NCBI RefSeq assembly: GCF_004001065.1 | Contig: NZ_BIML01000006.1 | Location: 186,001-250,000, forward strand | Direction of reading: 5' to 3' | DNA length: 64,000 nucleotides | DNA from: Paenibacillus xylaniclasticus | GTDB lineage: Bacteria; Bacillota; Bacilli; Paenibacillales; Paenibacillaceae | Shown: piece by piece, positions 25,598 through 33,593 of the stretch | How the letters are laid out: every line of letters begins with the position of its first letter | Numbering within the stretch: the stretch's first letter is position 1 | The notes under the pieces: generated by a model | The model's input: only the letters and a program-made list of their open reading frames with translations | The model's database searches: none | What the model was told of the DNA's origin: nothing | Program-made: the position numbers and the translations under genes

Positions 25598-25624
25598 AAA
25601 AAACGGCGCCTCATAGCGCCGTTT
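25598..25624 (-). terminator. Intrinsic terminator
   Basis: AAACGGCGC (25601-25609) and GCGCCGTTT (25616-25624) form a perfect stem; six T follow on the minus strand. It ends the 95-residue gene at 25642. Confidence 0.92.
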
Positions 25625-25641
25625 GAAATCCTATTCAGAGC

Positions 25642-25929
25642 CTATTCGTCGTATTGTGCGTAACCGTTGTCAAGCAAATACTGCATCTCCGTATCGAGAA
25701 TCGACTCGACCGCCAGCTCGTCCAGCTTCACATCGCGCTGCTTCAAGATGTAGTCGACCAGCTCGTCGCTGTCGATGTCCACTTCACCGCGCGCATTCGT
25801 ATGGGCTTTATCGATAAACGCCTGCTCATACTTCAGCACCAATCGAATTTTGTCCTCGGCGACCTTCGTCTTCTCGACCAGATGCGCCACCAGATCGTCC
25901 TCGTTAAAAATATTTTGTTCCTCGCTCAT
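25642..25929 (-). CDS. Conserved hypothetical acidic protein
   Basis: A 95-residue soluble, acidic, mostly helical protein (MSEEQNIFNEDDLVAHLVE to YLLDNGYAQYDE) with no signal or membrane segment. I do not recognise a family; the strong AAGGAGG (11 bases upstream), a terminator and a clean frame support a real gene. It is followed upstream by a DUF445 gene on the same strand, 100 bases away. Confidence 0.7.
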   Translation of the reverse strand: MSEEQNIFNEDDLVAHLVEKTKVAEDKIRLVLKYEQAFIDKAHTNARGEVDIDSDELVDYILKQRDVKLDELAVESILDTEMQYLLDNGYAQYDE

Positions 25930-26029
25930 CAGATGATGGGCCTCCTTATTCGCTTCCTTGTGTTGCTTCGGTCACATTGTAACATGACTCATGCTTTATA
26001 CCAAAATGACCCTGGCGCTTGCCAGACGG

Positions 26030-27268
26030 TTAAAGCTGAACCAGGGCCAGCACAATGCCAACTATAAACCCGCACAACGCTCCGTTAACGCGTATCCACT
26101 GCAGGTCGTTGCCGACCTTGTTCTCCAGCATGTTCACAAGCGCGGCGTCATCCATTTGATCCAAATTTTCTTTCACCAGCTGGCCGATTCGGAAATGGTT
26201 CGTCTCGACCAGATGAATGGCATAATTAAGCAGCTTATTCTCCCAGTCCGCTATGCGCTCCGGATCACGGTTAAGGCTCCGTACAATCGAAGCATAGAGC
26301 TTGAAGAAGGCTTCTCCGCCGCTCTGGCGCTGCTCCTCCAGCTTCTCAAGCGCAAGCGAGCGAAGCTCCTCCAGCCTCGCCAGGAGGAACGCTCGGCCAT
26401 CCTCGCTCTGTACCATGCCTTGCAGCCGTTCCTGAATGCGGCCGATTGCCGCCTCGTCCTCCGCGAACTGGAACAGTCTTACCCGAATTTCGCGCATTAT
26501 GACATCGCGATGAGGGCTGTCTTCGCTTTTCAACCCCCGGATGCCGGAAACGAGCATATTTTGCAGCATGCCGCCTATTTTATCCTCATCCATAAAGCCC
26601 GCGAACGCCTGTACAGCAAAGCCCATAAAGCCGCCCATCTTCACCTCGCCAAGCTTCTCGGCAGCAATTTTCCCAAGCAACACGCGCGTCTCTGGCCGCT
26701 GCGCCCAGCCATGCGCCTCGCCAAGCACATAATCGAGAACCATCTCATCGTAGCCCTTCTCCATTGCCGTCGTCAGCAGCTTATCGGCTAATGACTTCAT
26801 ATCCGTCCGCTGTACAACATTCACGACAGCTGATTGGATCAGCTCTGCCGCCTTCTCAAGCGGAAGCCGCTCCACAATCGGCAGAAGCTCCCCAATAACA
26901 ACGGTCCGCACTTTCCGTCTTGCGACTAATCTCGTCAGCATCCGTCCGGCCAGTTGAAGCAGCTTTAACTTGCGCAGCCGATTCTCGATACTCTCTTTGT
27001 TCAGCAGCTCGTTCTCAAGCGCCGAAATGAGCGCTCGAACGATTTTGTCCCGGTTGCGCAGCAGCAGCGACGTGTGCGGAATGGGAATGCCCATCGGATG
27101 ACGGAACAGCGCCGTAACCGCGAACCAGTCGGCAATGCCCCCCACAAGCCCCGCCTCGAAGCCTCCCTGCAGAATGAAGACGAATGTCGTCTCCGGTACG
27201 ATTAACGTGACGATAAAGCCACAGGCCATAACGGCAAGCGACAGCACCGCCAAATAACGCGAATTCAT
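26030..27268 (-). CDS. DUF445-family membrane-associated protein
   Basis: A 412-residue DUF445 protein: two N-terminal hydrophobic helices (YLAVLSLAVMACGFIVTLI and VFILQGGFEAGLVGGIADWFAV) with the family signature GGIADWFAVTALFRHPMG, then a long charged helical body and a C-terminal hydrophobic anchor (GALCGFIVGIVLALVQL). AGGAGG lies 8 bases before the ATG. Such proteins are widespread and membrane-bound, but no reaction is established. It probably stands alone. Confidence 0.9.
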   Translation of the reverse strand: MNSRYLAVLSLAVMACGFIVTLIVPETTFVFILQGGFEAGLVGGIADWFAVTALFRHPMGIPIPHTSLLLRNRDKIVRALISALENELLNKESIENRLRKLKLLQLAGRMLTRLVARRKVRTVVIGELLPIVERLPLEKAAELIQSAVVNVVQRTDMKSLADKLLTTAMEKGYDEMVLDYVLGEAHGWAQRPETRVLLGKIAAEKLGEVKMGGFMGFAVQAFAGFMDEDKIGGMLQNMLVSGIRGLKSEDSPHRDVIMREIRVRLFQFAEDEAAIGRIQERLQGMVQSEDGRAFLLARLEELRSLALEKLEEQRQSGGEAFFKLYASIVRSLNRDPERIADWENKLLNYAIHLVETNHFRIGQLVKENLDQMDDAALVNMLENKVGNDLQWIRVNGALCGFIVGIVLALVQL

Positions 27269-27377
27269 GATGCGGACCTCCTATAAGTACAATCGGAATA
27301 AATGAAGGTGGAAATGTTATGCACAAATCAAATCATACCGTTGCCGGACCCGCACTGTAAACCTTCTGACGAACGAT

Positions 27378-27415
27378 AAAAAGGCATTTGGGGACAATTT
27401 TCCCCAAAATGCCTT
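27378..27415 (-). terminator. Intrinsic terminator of the lipoprotein gene
   Basis: AAGGCATTTGGGG (27381-27393) pairs with CCCC AAAATGCCTT (27402-27415) with one bulge; on the minus strand five T follow. It is 17 bases past the stop of the lipoprotein gene at 27433. Confidence 0.9.
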
Positions 27416-27432
27416 CATTCCATGCGCATATG

Positions 27433-28029
27433 CTATGAATCGACCGTGAACGTTACATCATTCTTAATTTTATAGTCCTGCTTCTTCCCGCCCTCCTCGG
27501 TATAAAAACCGGCTTGACCGGAAGCCTCATATTGGCCGGACGGAAAGCCTGTCTTCATAAGCTCTTTCACAAAATCGATATAGTCTTGGCTGTCTTGCTC
27601 CGTATACCAGCCGCCGCCTTTGTAAGTCTCTTGCAACGGCTCTCCGCGTGACAGCTTCGTTCCAATAAGCGGCTGATCCATCATATAGCCGATGTCGTAG
27701 CCGCGAGTCGTCTCTTTCAGAAAAAAAGAAAACGGCGATGCTGCATGATAGATCGTAATTTCGTCCTGATCCCCGACATACTCCAGCTCGGCCGTAAGCC
27801 TCGGCTTCGCTCCTGCTTCCTCACCCGGCGACACCACAATAAGCCGGTACACGAAATCTCCCTGCTTCGTCTCTCTAGCGGTAGATTGCTGCATCACTAC
27901 CGGCTTCGGTTTCTCCTTCGTTACTACATAACCGCATCCCGCAAGCGCCATCATAAGAAGTACAGAAATCATCAACATCAGCAGCCCCGTTGCGAGCGAA
28001 CGGACTGCTTTTTCACATTTAACGCTCAT
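27433..28029 (-). CDS. Lipoprotein of unknown function
   Basis: A 198-residue protein with a lipoprotein signal: LMMALAGC, with Cys32 as the lipidated residue. The rest is hydrophilic with beta-strand character (FVYRLIVVSPGEEAG, LTAELEYVGDQDEI) and ends in FTVDS. It may resemble BsuPI/YajG-like extracellular domains, but I cannot name it. GGAGG lies 8 bases before ATG 28029. Monocistronic with a strong terminator. Confidence 0.8.
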   Translation of the reverse strand: MSVKCEKAVRSLATGLLMLMISVLLMMALAGCGYVVTKEKPKPVVMQQSTARETKQGDFVYRLIVVSPGEEAGAKPRLTAELEYVGDQDEITIYHAASPFSFFLKETTRGYDIGYMMDQPLIGTKLSRGEPLQETYKGGGWYTEQDSQDYIDFVKELMKTGFPSGQYEASGQAGFYTEEGGKKQDYKIKNDVTFTVDS

Positions 28030-28320
28030 TCATTGCACCTCCGCTATTACTAACGTATCAAGCAGCCTTCGAGGTTGCAGCATGAACATCATTGTGTCTT
28101 CCTGCTTGGCAAAGTATGTGGGCACCTAGAGGCTAGAGTCCTTAGCTCCGACACTCCTCCGGTTTACTTCTACGTTTCATAGCTCGGGCTCTCCGCGGCC
28201 CGTTTCTTCATATTGAGGAAGCTGTGGCGTACACCGCTTACTTCCGATTGCGGCAGCAAGCTTATCGAACGTGAAGAGCAAATGTATAGAGACAGAGGTG
28301 ACCGCCGAAGATCGTCCATG
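28030..28320. other. Gene-poor stretch upstream of an orphan terminator
   Basis: No convincing gene on either strand; short frames occur but none with a ribosome binding site. The following hairpin would terminate a + strand transcript, so a short RNA or a lost gene may have been here. Confidence 0.3.
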
Positions 28321-28371
28321 AACACCTTCAAGACCTCCCTATCGAACATGGGAGACTTGAAGGTGTTTTTT
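28321..28371 (+). terminator. Strong orphan terminator hairpin
   Basis: AACACCTTCAAG (28321-28332) and CTTGAAGGTGTT (28356-28367) are perfect 12-base arms; an inner CTCCC/GGGAG stem extends the hairpin, and six T follow on the + strand. No + strand gene precedes it. Confidence 0.75.
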
Positions 28372-28407
28372 CATGATTACAGCAGCAAGCCAAGAACCGT
28401 CATCTAT

Positions 28408-28569
28408 TTACTTTCGGATCGCTTCATAAACATAACTTTGTTTGCCATTGGTTGGTGCTTTGCCGAATTCGTAATCAGCGGATACAACCACATCCACAAA
28501 GCCGATGCTTTCTTAAACGAGCTTAAATTCTTCTATGCCATACCAACGGAGCGCTAGACGTTGTAATTC
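28408..28569 (-). pseudogene. Relic of a SAM-dependent methyltransferase, C-terminus only
   Basis: In one minus-strand frame the bases read LALRWYGIEEFKLV, stop, then ESIGFVDVVVSADYEFGKAP and on to SYVYEAIRK, stop. This matches the C-terminal pattern 'RWYG..EFK.LLE..GF.D..V..DY.....P......F.A' of class I methyltransferases common in Bacilli. An in-frame TAA (28513-28515) interrupts it and no N-terminal part is found upstream, so it is a decayed fragment. Confidence 0.5.
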
Positions 28570-28756
28570 GGTCTATATAACCACCCAAAGAATGACCTAC
28601 AGGTTTCGTAAGGTCATAGACCTCTGTACATAGCTCTCCATAGTAGCTAAAATACATTTTTCTCTAACGTAACTAATACCACCAATTATAGTCAAAATGT
28701 GGTCAATACAATAAATGAATCAGCGGTTTATTAGACAAATTCGGCACTATTGGATA
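28570..28756. other. AT-rich region before the leader promoter
   Basis: Low-complexity AT-rich DNA between the methyltransferase relic and the rsgA leader promoter. No gene or clear signal seen. Confidence 0.3.
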
Positions 28757-28785
28757 TTGATTATTTTACCAAAATAGATTATTTT
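28757..28785 (+). promoter_or_regulatory. Promoter of the rsgA leader transcript
   Basis: TTGATT (28757-28762), 17-base spacer, TATTTT (28780-28785). A start near 28792 would give an untranslated leader of nearly 300 bases before the rsgA ATG. Confidence 0.55.
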
Positions 28786-28837
28786 ATAGAAAGCTTAGTG
28801 ATAAGCGAGTTCCTTACACGAAGGGAGATGTGTTTTA

Positions 28838-28870
28838 ATGGCAGCTACTTATACGGTGGTTTGGTCTTAG
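28838..28870 (+). CDS. Ten-codon leader peptide upstream of rsgA
   Basis: ATG GCA GCT ... TGG TCT TAG encodes MAATYTVVWS. GAAGGGAG lies 10 bases upstream, and the ORF sits at the 5' end of a leader that contains an inverted repeat (28883-28928) and two terminators before rsgA. This matches the layout of translation-sensing attenuators that control ribosome-protection and resistance genes in Firmicutes. Expression of the peptide is an inference. Confidence 0.5.
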   Translation: MAATYTVVWS

Positions 28871-28882
28871 AACTGAATAGCA

Positions 28883-28928
28883 GGCATACGTGACAAGAGC
28901 GGGAAGAGACCGTTTTATTTGGTATGCC
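28883..28928 (+). promoter_or_regulatory. Leader inverted repeat, possible anti-terminator element
   Basis: GGCATAC (28883-28889) pairs with GTATGCC (28922-28928), right after the leader ORF. The ATACG inside the left arm could alternatively pair with CGTAT (28981-28985), the right arm of the first terminator, giving mutually exclusive structures. Confidence 0.4.
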
Positions 28929-28965
28929 ATCTAAAGTAACCTTTCGTGAATATTGCTGTTTGCAG

Positions 28966-28992
28966 GATACGATTAAGGGTCGTATCTTTTTT
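28966..28992 (+). terminator. First attenuator/terminator in the rsgA leader
   Basis: GATACGA (28966-28972) and TCGTATC (28980-28986) form a perfect stem, extendable by A-T and G-T pairs, followed by six T. It lies 102 bases before the rsgA start. Confidence 0.78.
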
Positions 28993-28999
28993 GCGTCCT

Positions 29000-29050
29000 A
29001 ATGCCGCGCGACAGCAGCTTCTGTAGAGGCTGCTTGACCGCGGCATTTTT
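29000..29050 (+). terminator. Second attenuator/terminator in the rsgA leader
   Basis: AATGCCGCG (29000-29008) and CGCGGCATT (29039-29047) with inner CAGCAGC/GCTGCT pairing form a very stable hairpin followed by T. After each of the two terminators the same TTTTTGCGTCC occurs (ending 28998 and 29056), which suggests a local duplication. Confidence 0.82.
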
Positions 29051-29087
29051 GCGTCCAACAACAACAATAAAGGAGCTAACATCAATC

Positions 29088-30161
29088 ATGATAGATTTGA
29101 AAAGCTATGGATTCAGAGAAATAGAAGCAAGTCCAGACGGCTGCCTGCCCGGCAGGGTGACGGAGCTTCGGCGCGAGCGCTTCACGGTCATGACCGAGCG
29201 CGGCGAGGTAACGGCGGTACTCAAAGGGTCGTTCTATTACAATGCGGAAGATCGCGGAGATTTTCCGTGTGTCGGAGATTTTGTCCTGCTGCACTATAAC
29301 GAGAGCGGAGACTCTCTAATCACGACAGTACTGCCTCGCCGCTCCAAATTCTCGCGTGCGGATTACTCCGGGCATGACGCAGGCTATGCCAAATCCGTGC
29401 GGGAACAAGTCGTCGCAACGAACTTTGACTATGTGTTTATTCTTTCTTCCTTGAACTGGGATTTTAACATTCCACGTATTATGCGCTATATAACACAAGC
29501 AAGACAAAGCGGCGGCCAACCGGTCGTCATTCTGACCAAGGCGGATCTTGTTGAGGATTGCTCTGTGCCGCTCTTAGAAGTCATACGAGCAGTCCCTGAT
29601 GTGCCAGTGCATGCAATTAGCAGCCATACAGGTCTGGGGCTAAGCGAGCTTGCTACCTATCTGACGCCAGGTCAAACCATCGTCTTCCTCGGCATGTCGG
29701 GCGTCGGCAAATCGTCTCTGCTCAATGCGTTGATGGAACAAGAAGTCATGAAGGTTCAAGCGATTCGGGAGGTCGACAGCCGAGGGCGGCATACGACAAC
29801 GCACCGTCAGCTGTTCATGCTCCCTTCCGGTTCGATGGTCATCGATACGCCAGGAATGCGTGAGCTTGGGCTCTATCATGCCGAAGAAGGGATACGCACA
29901 AGCTTTGCTGATGTGGAGGAATGGTTCACGCAATGTCGATTTACAGATTGCCGCCATCAAGCCGAGCCGGGCTGTGCCGTTCTCGCCGCGCTTGCCGACG
30001 GGTCGCTGCCGCGTGATCGGTGGGAGCAATATGTTACCCAGCAGCAAGAGAATAAATATGTCGAGGATAAAACGAGCTACCTCATCGACAAGAGAGCTCG
30101 CAACAAAGCGATCTCCATGTGGAGTAAGCAAACGAGGAAGCATGGGAGTTGGAAGAAATAA
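29088..30161 (+). CDS. rsgA: Ribosome small-subunit-dependent GTPase A paralog (RsgA family)
   Basis: A 357-residue circularly permuted GTPase of the RsgA/YloQ family, acting in late 30S subunit maturation. An N-terminal OB fold (about 15-70; GRVTELRRERFTVMTERGE) is followed by G4 LTKADL, then G1 GMSGVGKSSLLN and G3 DTPGMREL in permuted order, and a zinc-binding region CRFTDCRHQAEPGC. NFDYVFILSSLNWDFN marks it as the second, longer paralog class seen beside the housekeeping RsgA in Bacilli, not the copy next to prkC. ATG 29088 follows AAAGGAG. The upstream leader with two terminators suggests control by attenuation. Confidence 0.9.
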   Translation: MIDLKSYGFREIEASPDGCLPGRVTELRRERFTVMTERGEVTAVLKGSFYYNAEDRGDFPCVGDFVLLHYNESGDSLITTVLPRRSKFSRADYSGHDAGYAKSVREQVVATNFDYVFILSSLNWDFNIPRIMRYITQARQSGGQPVVILTKADLVEDCSVPLLEVIRAVPDVPVHAISSHTGLGLSELATYLTPGQTIVFLGMSGVGKSSLLNALMEQEVMKVQAIREVDSRGRHTTTHRQLFMLPSGSMVIDTPGMRELGLYHAEEGIRTSFADVEEWFTQCRFTDCRHQAEPGCAVLAALADGSLPRDRWEQYVTQQQENKYVEDKTSYLIDKRARNKAISMWSKQTRKHGSWKK

Positions 30162-30211
30162 CGAAGTCAAGATGACGAAGCGTGTCGCTGTTCTTCAACA
30201 AATTAAACGGA

Positions 30212-30243
30212 AGCGGGCTGACCATTCGATCAGCCCGCTCTTC
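30212..30243 (+). terminator. Intrinsic terminator of rsgA
   Basis: AGCGGGCTGA (30212-30221) and TCAGCCCGCT (30230-30239) pair perfectly; the following CTCTTC is a weak T run. The right arm also contains the stop codon of a small minus-strand ORF. Confidence 0.7.
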
Positions 30244-30394
30244 TAATCATTCTTATAATCTGACGTATTGAATGAGCGAATTTCTGGTAAAAGTCACTTA
30301 AATACTTTTGGACGAGGAACCGTATCATTTGAAAAAACAACGAAATAACAATAATAAATATTAACAGCTGTAACCCTACCTCTACAGAATCCAT
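30230..30394 (-). CDS. Small single-helix membrane protein (54 residues)
   Basis: ATG 30394 opens a 54-codon frame: MDSVEVGLQLLIFIIVISLF as a membrane helix, then a basic amphipathic tail (FQMIRFLVQKYLSDFYQKF ... RQIIRMIRRAG). GGAGGTG lies about 11 bases upstream. The composition is that of a real small membrane protein, possibly of toxin or regulator type. The stop codon falls inside the right arm of the rsgA terminator, so the genes are convergent with overlap. Confidence 0.5.
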   Translation of the reverse strand: MDSVEVGLQLLIFIIVISLFFQMIRFLVQKYLSDFYQKFAHSIRQIIRMIRRAG

Positions 30395-30583
30395 TTAGAA
30401 GCATGCACCTCCAGCTTTACTCCCATCATTCACACAAATAAAATAATTCATCTAAGGGAAGACCAGTGCAAAGCATGAACAGCAGCGGTCATGTCCGTTC
30501 TATTGGGCGCTTCTATTAAACGCATGGTTTTAGTTGCTTGTCTCATGGCCGCATTGTTAATAATCGCTGCGCAGCTCCCTCCT

Positions 30584-31426
30584 CTATTTTCGTGGATGTT
30601 TCAAGCCCGATTCGGTACATTTGTAGTGCTTGATCACGGCCTGCATTTGTCTATCGAAAATAAATCTAGCAGGGTCACCCTCCATAATGGAATGGATGTT
30701 GTCTAATGCATATCCTTTCAAGCCAATAGCGACATATTCATTGGTTGTTGTATCTAACTCGAGGTATATCCCTGAGTTATATGCATATCCATCTTGACGA
30801 ATAAACCAAACCCCAGCGGACTTTTCGTACTCAAAAAAATCTACTACGTAAATATCAGAATCCAGCCATAATTCCCTCTCCGTGCCTGTAGTAAAATCTA
30901 TACACGTCCTCGTCAACTCGTTCTCGATTGTCTCCATCATTCGATCCTTTTCAGGCGATGTTCCAAAATGGGGATTTCGAACCGGCTGAACCTTAAGGGA
31001 TAACGTATCGATAACCTCATAATCACCTTCCGGCCACGATTCATCATTCGGAATGGAATGGCCTGTACAATATACAGCTCCGCCCAGCCGATCAAATGTG
31101 AACAAAGAATCTTTCCAGATGGCTAAATTCGATAACGCGAAAACTCTTTGACCATCGGACTTGTCTGTATATACTCTCACTTCAACTGAGATCTGTTGAC
31201 CAACGTACGGTTCAGAGCCGGCTGGCCTAGGATAAACCTCATCAGGATTAGACCATAAGAAATAGTTGATACATTCATCCATCGCGCTCTCAATATTCGC
31301 AATCGTGTAACCGGCTGGTAATCGTTCGTCGGGACTCAAATTGCTTCGGTTATCATTTGCTCCACATGAGCTAATGAGTAGCACGACGCTCATTATAAGA
31401 ATGTTCAATACAATCCTATTTGCCAT
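30584..31426 (-). CDS. Lipoprotein of unknown function
   Basis: A 280-residue predicted lipoprotein: MANRIVLNILIMSVVLLISS followed by Cys in the lipobox SSCG. The mature part is acidic with aromatic beta-rich segments (ALDNIHSIMEG, SGVWFIRQDGYAYNSG) and several Cys; no family recognised. ATG 31426 is chosen over 31477 because GGAGG lies 5 bases upstream. A GGTCCCTT/AAGGGACC hairpin (31449-31469) separates it from the Nudix gene. Confidence 0.75.
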   Translation of the reverse strand: MANRIVLNILIMSVVLLISSCGANDNRSNLSPDERLPAGYTIANIESAMDECINYFLWSNPDEVYPRPAGSEPYVGQQISVEVRVYTDKSDGQRVFALSNLAIWKDSLFTFDRLGGAVYCTGHSIPNDESWPEGDYEVIDTLSLKVQPVRNPHFGTSPEKDRMMETIENELTRTCIDFTTGTERELWLDSDIYVVDFFEYEKSAGVWFIRQDGYAYNSGIYLELDTTTNEYVAIGLKGYALDNIHSIMEGDPARFIFDRQMQAVIKHYKCTESGLKHPRK

Positions 31427-31504
31427 ATTATCCTCCATAACTGACAATGGTCCCTTTGAAGAAGGGACCTGGGTCACAACGTTAGATGCTCGATTAACTT
31501 GGTG

Positions 31505-32017
31505 CTATTGGGACTCATGATCCGATGCTGGATAAGTACGACCGTTTCTAGTAATGAACCTCTTAAACTGGCTATTCGAATTCAAATCTTCCGTCTTAAA
31601 AAACTCAGGATATACATCTAAGGCCGACAGCTCATGAATCGGAATCCAATGCAGCGGTACTTCACCATATGGCTCTTCGAAGAAAGCTTGTTTCATTTGG
31701 CGTAATTCGGAACTTGGTTGAACCGTGAAATAAAAACAAAGCTCATGGTAATCCGTACCTTCAACTGAAGTAAAGAAGTTCTCGTGAACATACTTCAATT
31801 CGCCAGCCTCAAGACGAAGCCCCGTTTCCTCGAACATTTCTCTTACAATCGCTTCTTCAGCCGTTTCTCCAAATCTTGCACGACCACCTATTGTATAATA
31901 GAACGATGTCGCTTTATCTTTCGCCAACAAAATTTGATCTGAATCCATAATAATTGCTCCGACACGATAGCTGAATTTCCCATCTAGTACGTTTAAAGTA
32001 ATGTCCCCATTTGTCAT
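31505..32017 (-). CDS. Nudix hydrolase
   Basis: A 170-residue Nudix protein. The box GGRARFGETAEEAIVREMFEETGL fits GX5EX7REUXEEXGU with all metal-binding Glu residues. The remainder fits NUDIX proteins that hydrolyse nucleoside diphosphate derivatives; substrate not predictable. No signal peptide. It lies 78 bases upstream of the lipoprotein gene on the same strand. Confidence 0.9.
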   Translation of the reverse strand: MTNGDITLNVLDGKFSYRVGAIIMDSDQILLAKDKATSFYYTIGGRARFGETAEEAIVREMFEETGLRLEAGELKYVHENFFTSVEGTDYHELCFYFTVQPSSELRQMKQAFFEEPYGEVPLHWIPIHELSALDVYPEFFKTEDLNSNSQFKRFITRNGRTYPASDHESQ

Positions 32018-32216
32018 AATATCTCACCCGCTTCATTGTTCCATCCCAGCTCAATCATTTCCGCTTACCGTACGATTGTGCAATTTCTTATTCTATTATT
32101 TATGGTTCATATGACAAACATTAACATCCAACCATAGACTCTGCAACCTCTTAATTAGATCTACGGATTCGATGAGACTAAATCGGTTCCAACAATTAAC
32201 CGAAACCGCAAGCCCG

Positions 32217-32265
32217 AAAAAAAACACCCTTGACCAATCAATATTTTGATTAATCAAGGATGTTT
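32217..32265 (-). terminator. Intrinsic terminator of the ABC-2 operon
   Basis: On the minus strand AAACATCCTTGATTAATCAA pairs with TTGATTGGTCAAGGGTGTTT with few mismatches and is followed by eight T (32224-32217). It ends the seven-gene operon, 8 bases after the last stop. Confidence 0.92.
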
Positions 32266-32273
32266 CAATTACC

Positions 32274-33593
32274 CTACAGCTTATATGCCTTCATCGCCTT
32301 ACGAAGCTCCTTGATCGACGGACGTTTGCCATACATCAGTACGCCAGTACGATAAATTTTCGCCGACAGCCATCCGGATGCAAACGTCGTTGCTAACAAC
32401 AAGACGAGCGAAAGCGCGATTTGCCAGAATGGCGGCTCCGTCATACCGATGCGAAGGAACATAATATATGGCGTGAAGAATGGAATGAACGACGTTACCG
32501 TCACGAACGTGCTGTCCGGCGAACTCAAGCTGAAGAAGCCGATATAGAAGCCACCCATGGAGATGAACGTCAGCGGCATAACCGCCTGGCCGAGCTCCTC
32601 CGTCCGGCTGACGAGCGAGCCGACGCCTGCATACAACGTCGCATATAAGAAGTAACCGATCAGATAGAAGAAAAGTGCATAAATGTATAGCGACACCGGA
32701 ATATCTGCCATATTGATGCCGATGTCCTTCAAGGCACTATCATTGTTCGGCAGCGACAAGTTAACAGCGAACACGATGACATACACCGCTATTTGCAGCA
32801 GCCCGACGATAAATACGCCGAAAATTTTGCCGAACATCTGCTTTAGAGGCGATACGCTCGTAATGAGCACTTCCATCACACGCGAGCTTTTCTCTGCCGT
32901 TATTTCCGTAGCAATAAGCATACCGGTCGACATGATCGTCATAAACAGCAAGAACAGAATCGCGTAAACCATAGCATATTGCGCTCCTGTATTCTCTTCT
33001 ACGGCCTCTTCTGTCGCCGTTCCGTCGGTAACGTTAATTTGTATGCTGCTTATTTCGGCCTGCGAGAACAGCGTCTGCTTCTGCTCCTCAGTTAACCCCA
33101 GGCTTTGCAGCTCATAGTCGAGCTTGATCGCTTGCAGCGCCGCCTGCAGCTCGGCCACCGCTTCGTCGCTGTACTTCTTCTTCGCACGAAGCTCGAGCTT
33201 CGGAAATTGCTCCGGCGAGCCCGCATCGATCAGCACAAAATATGCGTCGATATCGCCGTTTTCAAGCGCCTCATTCAGAGCTTTCGCTGTCGCGTCTGCC
33301 GAGTCCGCATTCGTTATCGGAACGAACTCGTACTTCGGCTCCTCCTGTACCTTGAAATAAGACTGCAGACTGCTTCCGATGTAGCTGGACGTTACTTTCG
33401 ACTGGACTTGATCCGTTGGTGCTGACGCATATCCGATACGATCCGGCGAATCCGAACTGAATTGGCTAATAATATAAGGTAAATTGATAAGGACGCTCAG
33501 TATGACCGCCAAAATGATGGTCGAGACAATGTAAGATTTCGCCCTGATCTTGTTGCGGATTGTGAATCCGACGACGGTCCAGAAATTATTCAT
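32274..33593 (-). CDS. ABC-2 type permease (NatB-like)
   Basis: A 439-residue ABC-2 permease. One N-terminal helix (IRAKSYIVSTIILAVILSVLI) is followed by a large extracellular loop (about 45-220) and six helices at the C-terminal end, the NatB-type layout; MEVLITSVSPLKQMFGKI is the cytoplasmic coupling motif. ATG 33593 follows GGTGG and overlaps the stop of the ATPase gene. It is the membrane partner of the ATPase at 33586-34488; NatAB in B. subtilis exports Na+, but here the substrate is open. Confidence 0.9.
   Translation of the reverse strand: MNNFWTVVGFTIRNKIRAKSYIVSTIILAVILSVLINLPYIISQFSSDSPDRIGYASAPTDQVQSKVTSSYIGSSLQSYFKVQEEPKYEFVPITNADSADATAKALNEALENGDIDAYFVLIDAGSPEQFPKLELRAKKKYSDEAVAELQAALQAIKLDYELQSLGLTEEQKQTLFSQAEISSIQINVTDGTATEEAVEENTGAQYAMVYAILFLLFMTIMSTGMLIATEITAEKSSRVMEVLITSVSPLKQMFGKIFGVFIVGLLQIAVYVIVFAVNLSLPNNDSALKDIGINMADIPVSLYIYALFFYLIGYFLYATLYAGVGSLVSRTEELGQAVMPLTFISMGGFYIGFFSLSSPDSTFVTVTSFIPFFTPYIMFLRIGMTEPPFWQIALSLVLLLATTFASGWLSAKIYRTGVLMYGKRPSIKELRKAMKAYKL

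Noticed and set aside
28213-28557. 114-codon + strand ORF
   Set aside because: It runs through a perfect terminator hairpin and antisense to the methyltransferase relic, with no ribosome binding site.
29001-29087. Upstream start for rsgA at ATG 29001
   Set aside because: This ATG lies in the arm of the second terminator; family members begin at MIDLKSYGF (29088).
30491-30706. 71-codon + strand ORF with a hydrophobic N-terminus
   Set aside because: Its second half is antisense to the end of a well supported lipoprotein gene, and it lacks a ribosome binding site.
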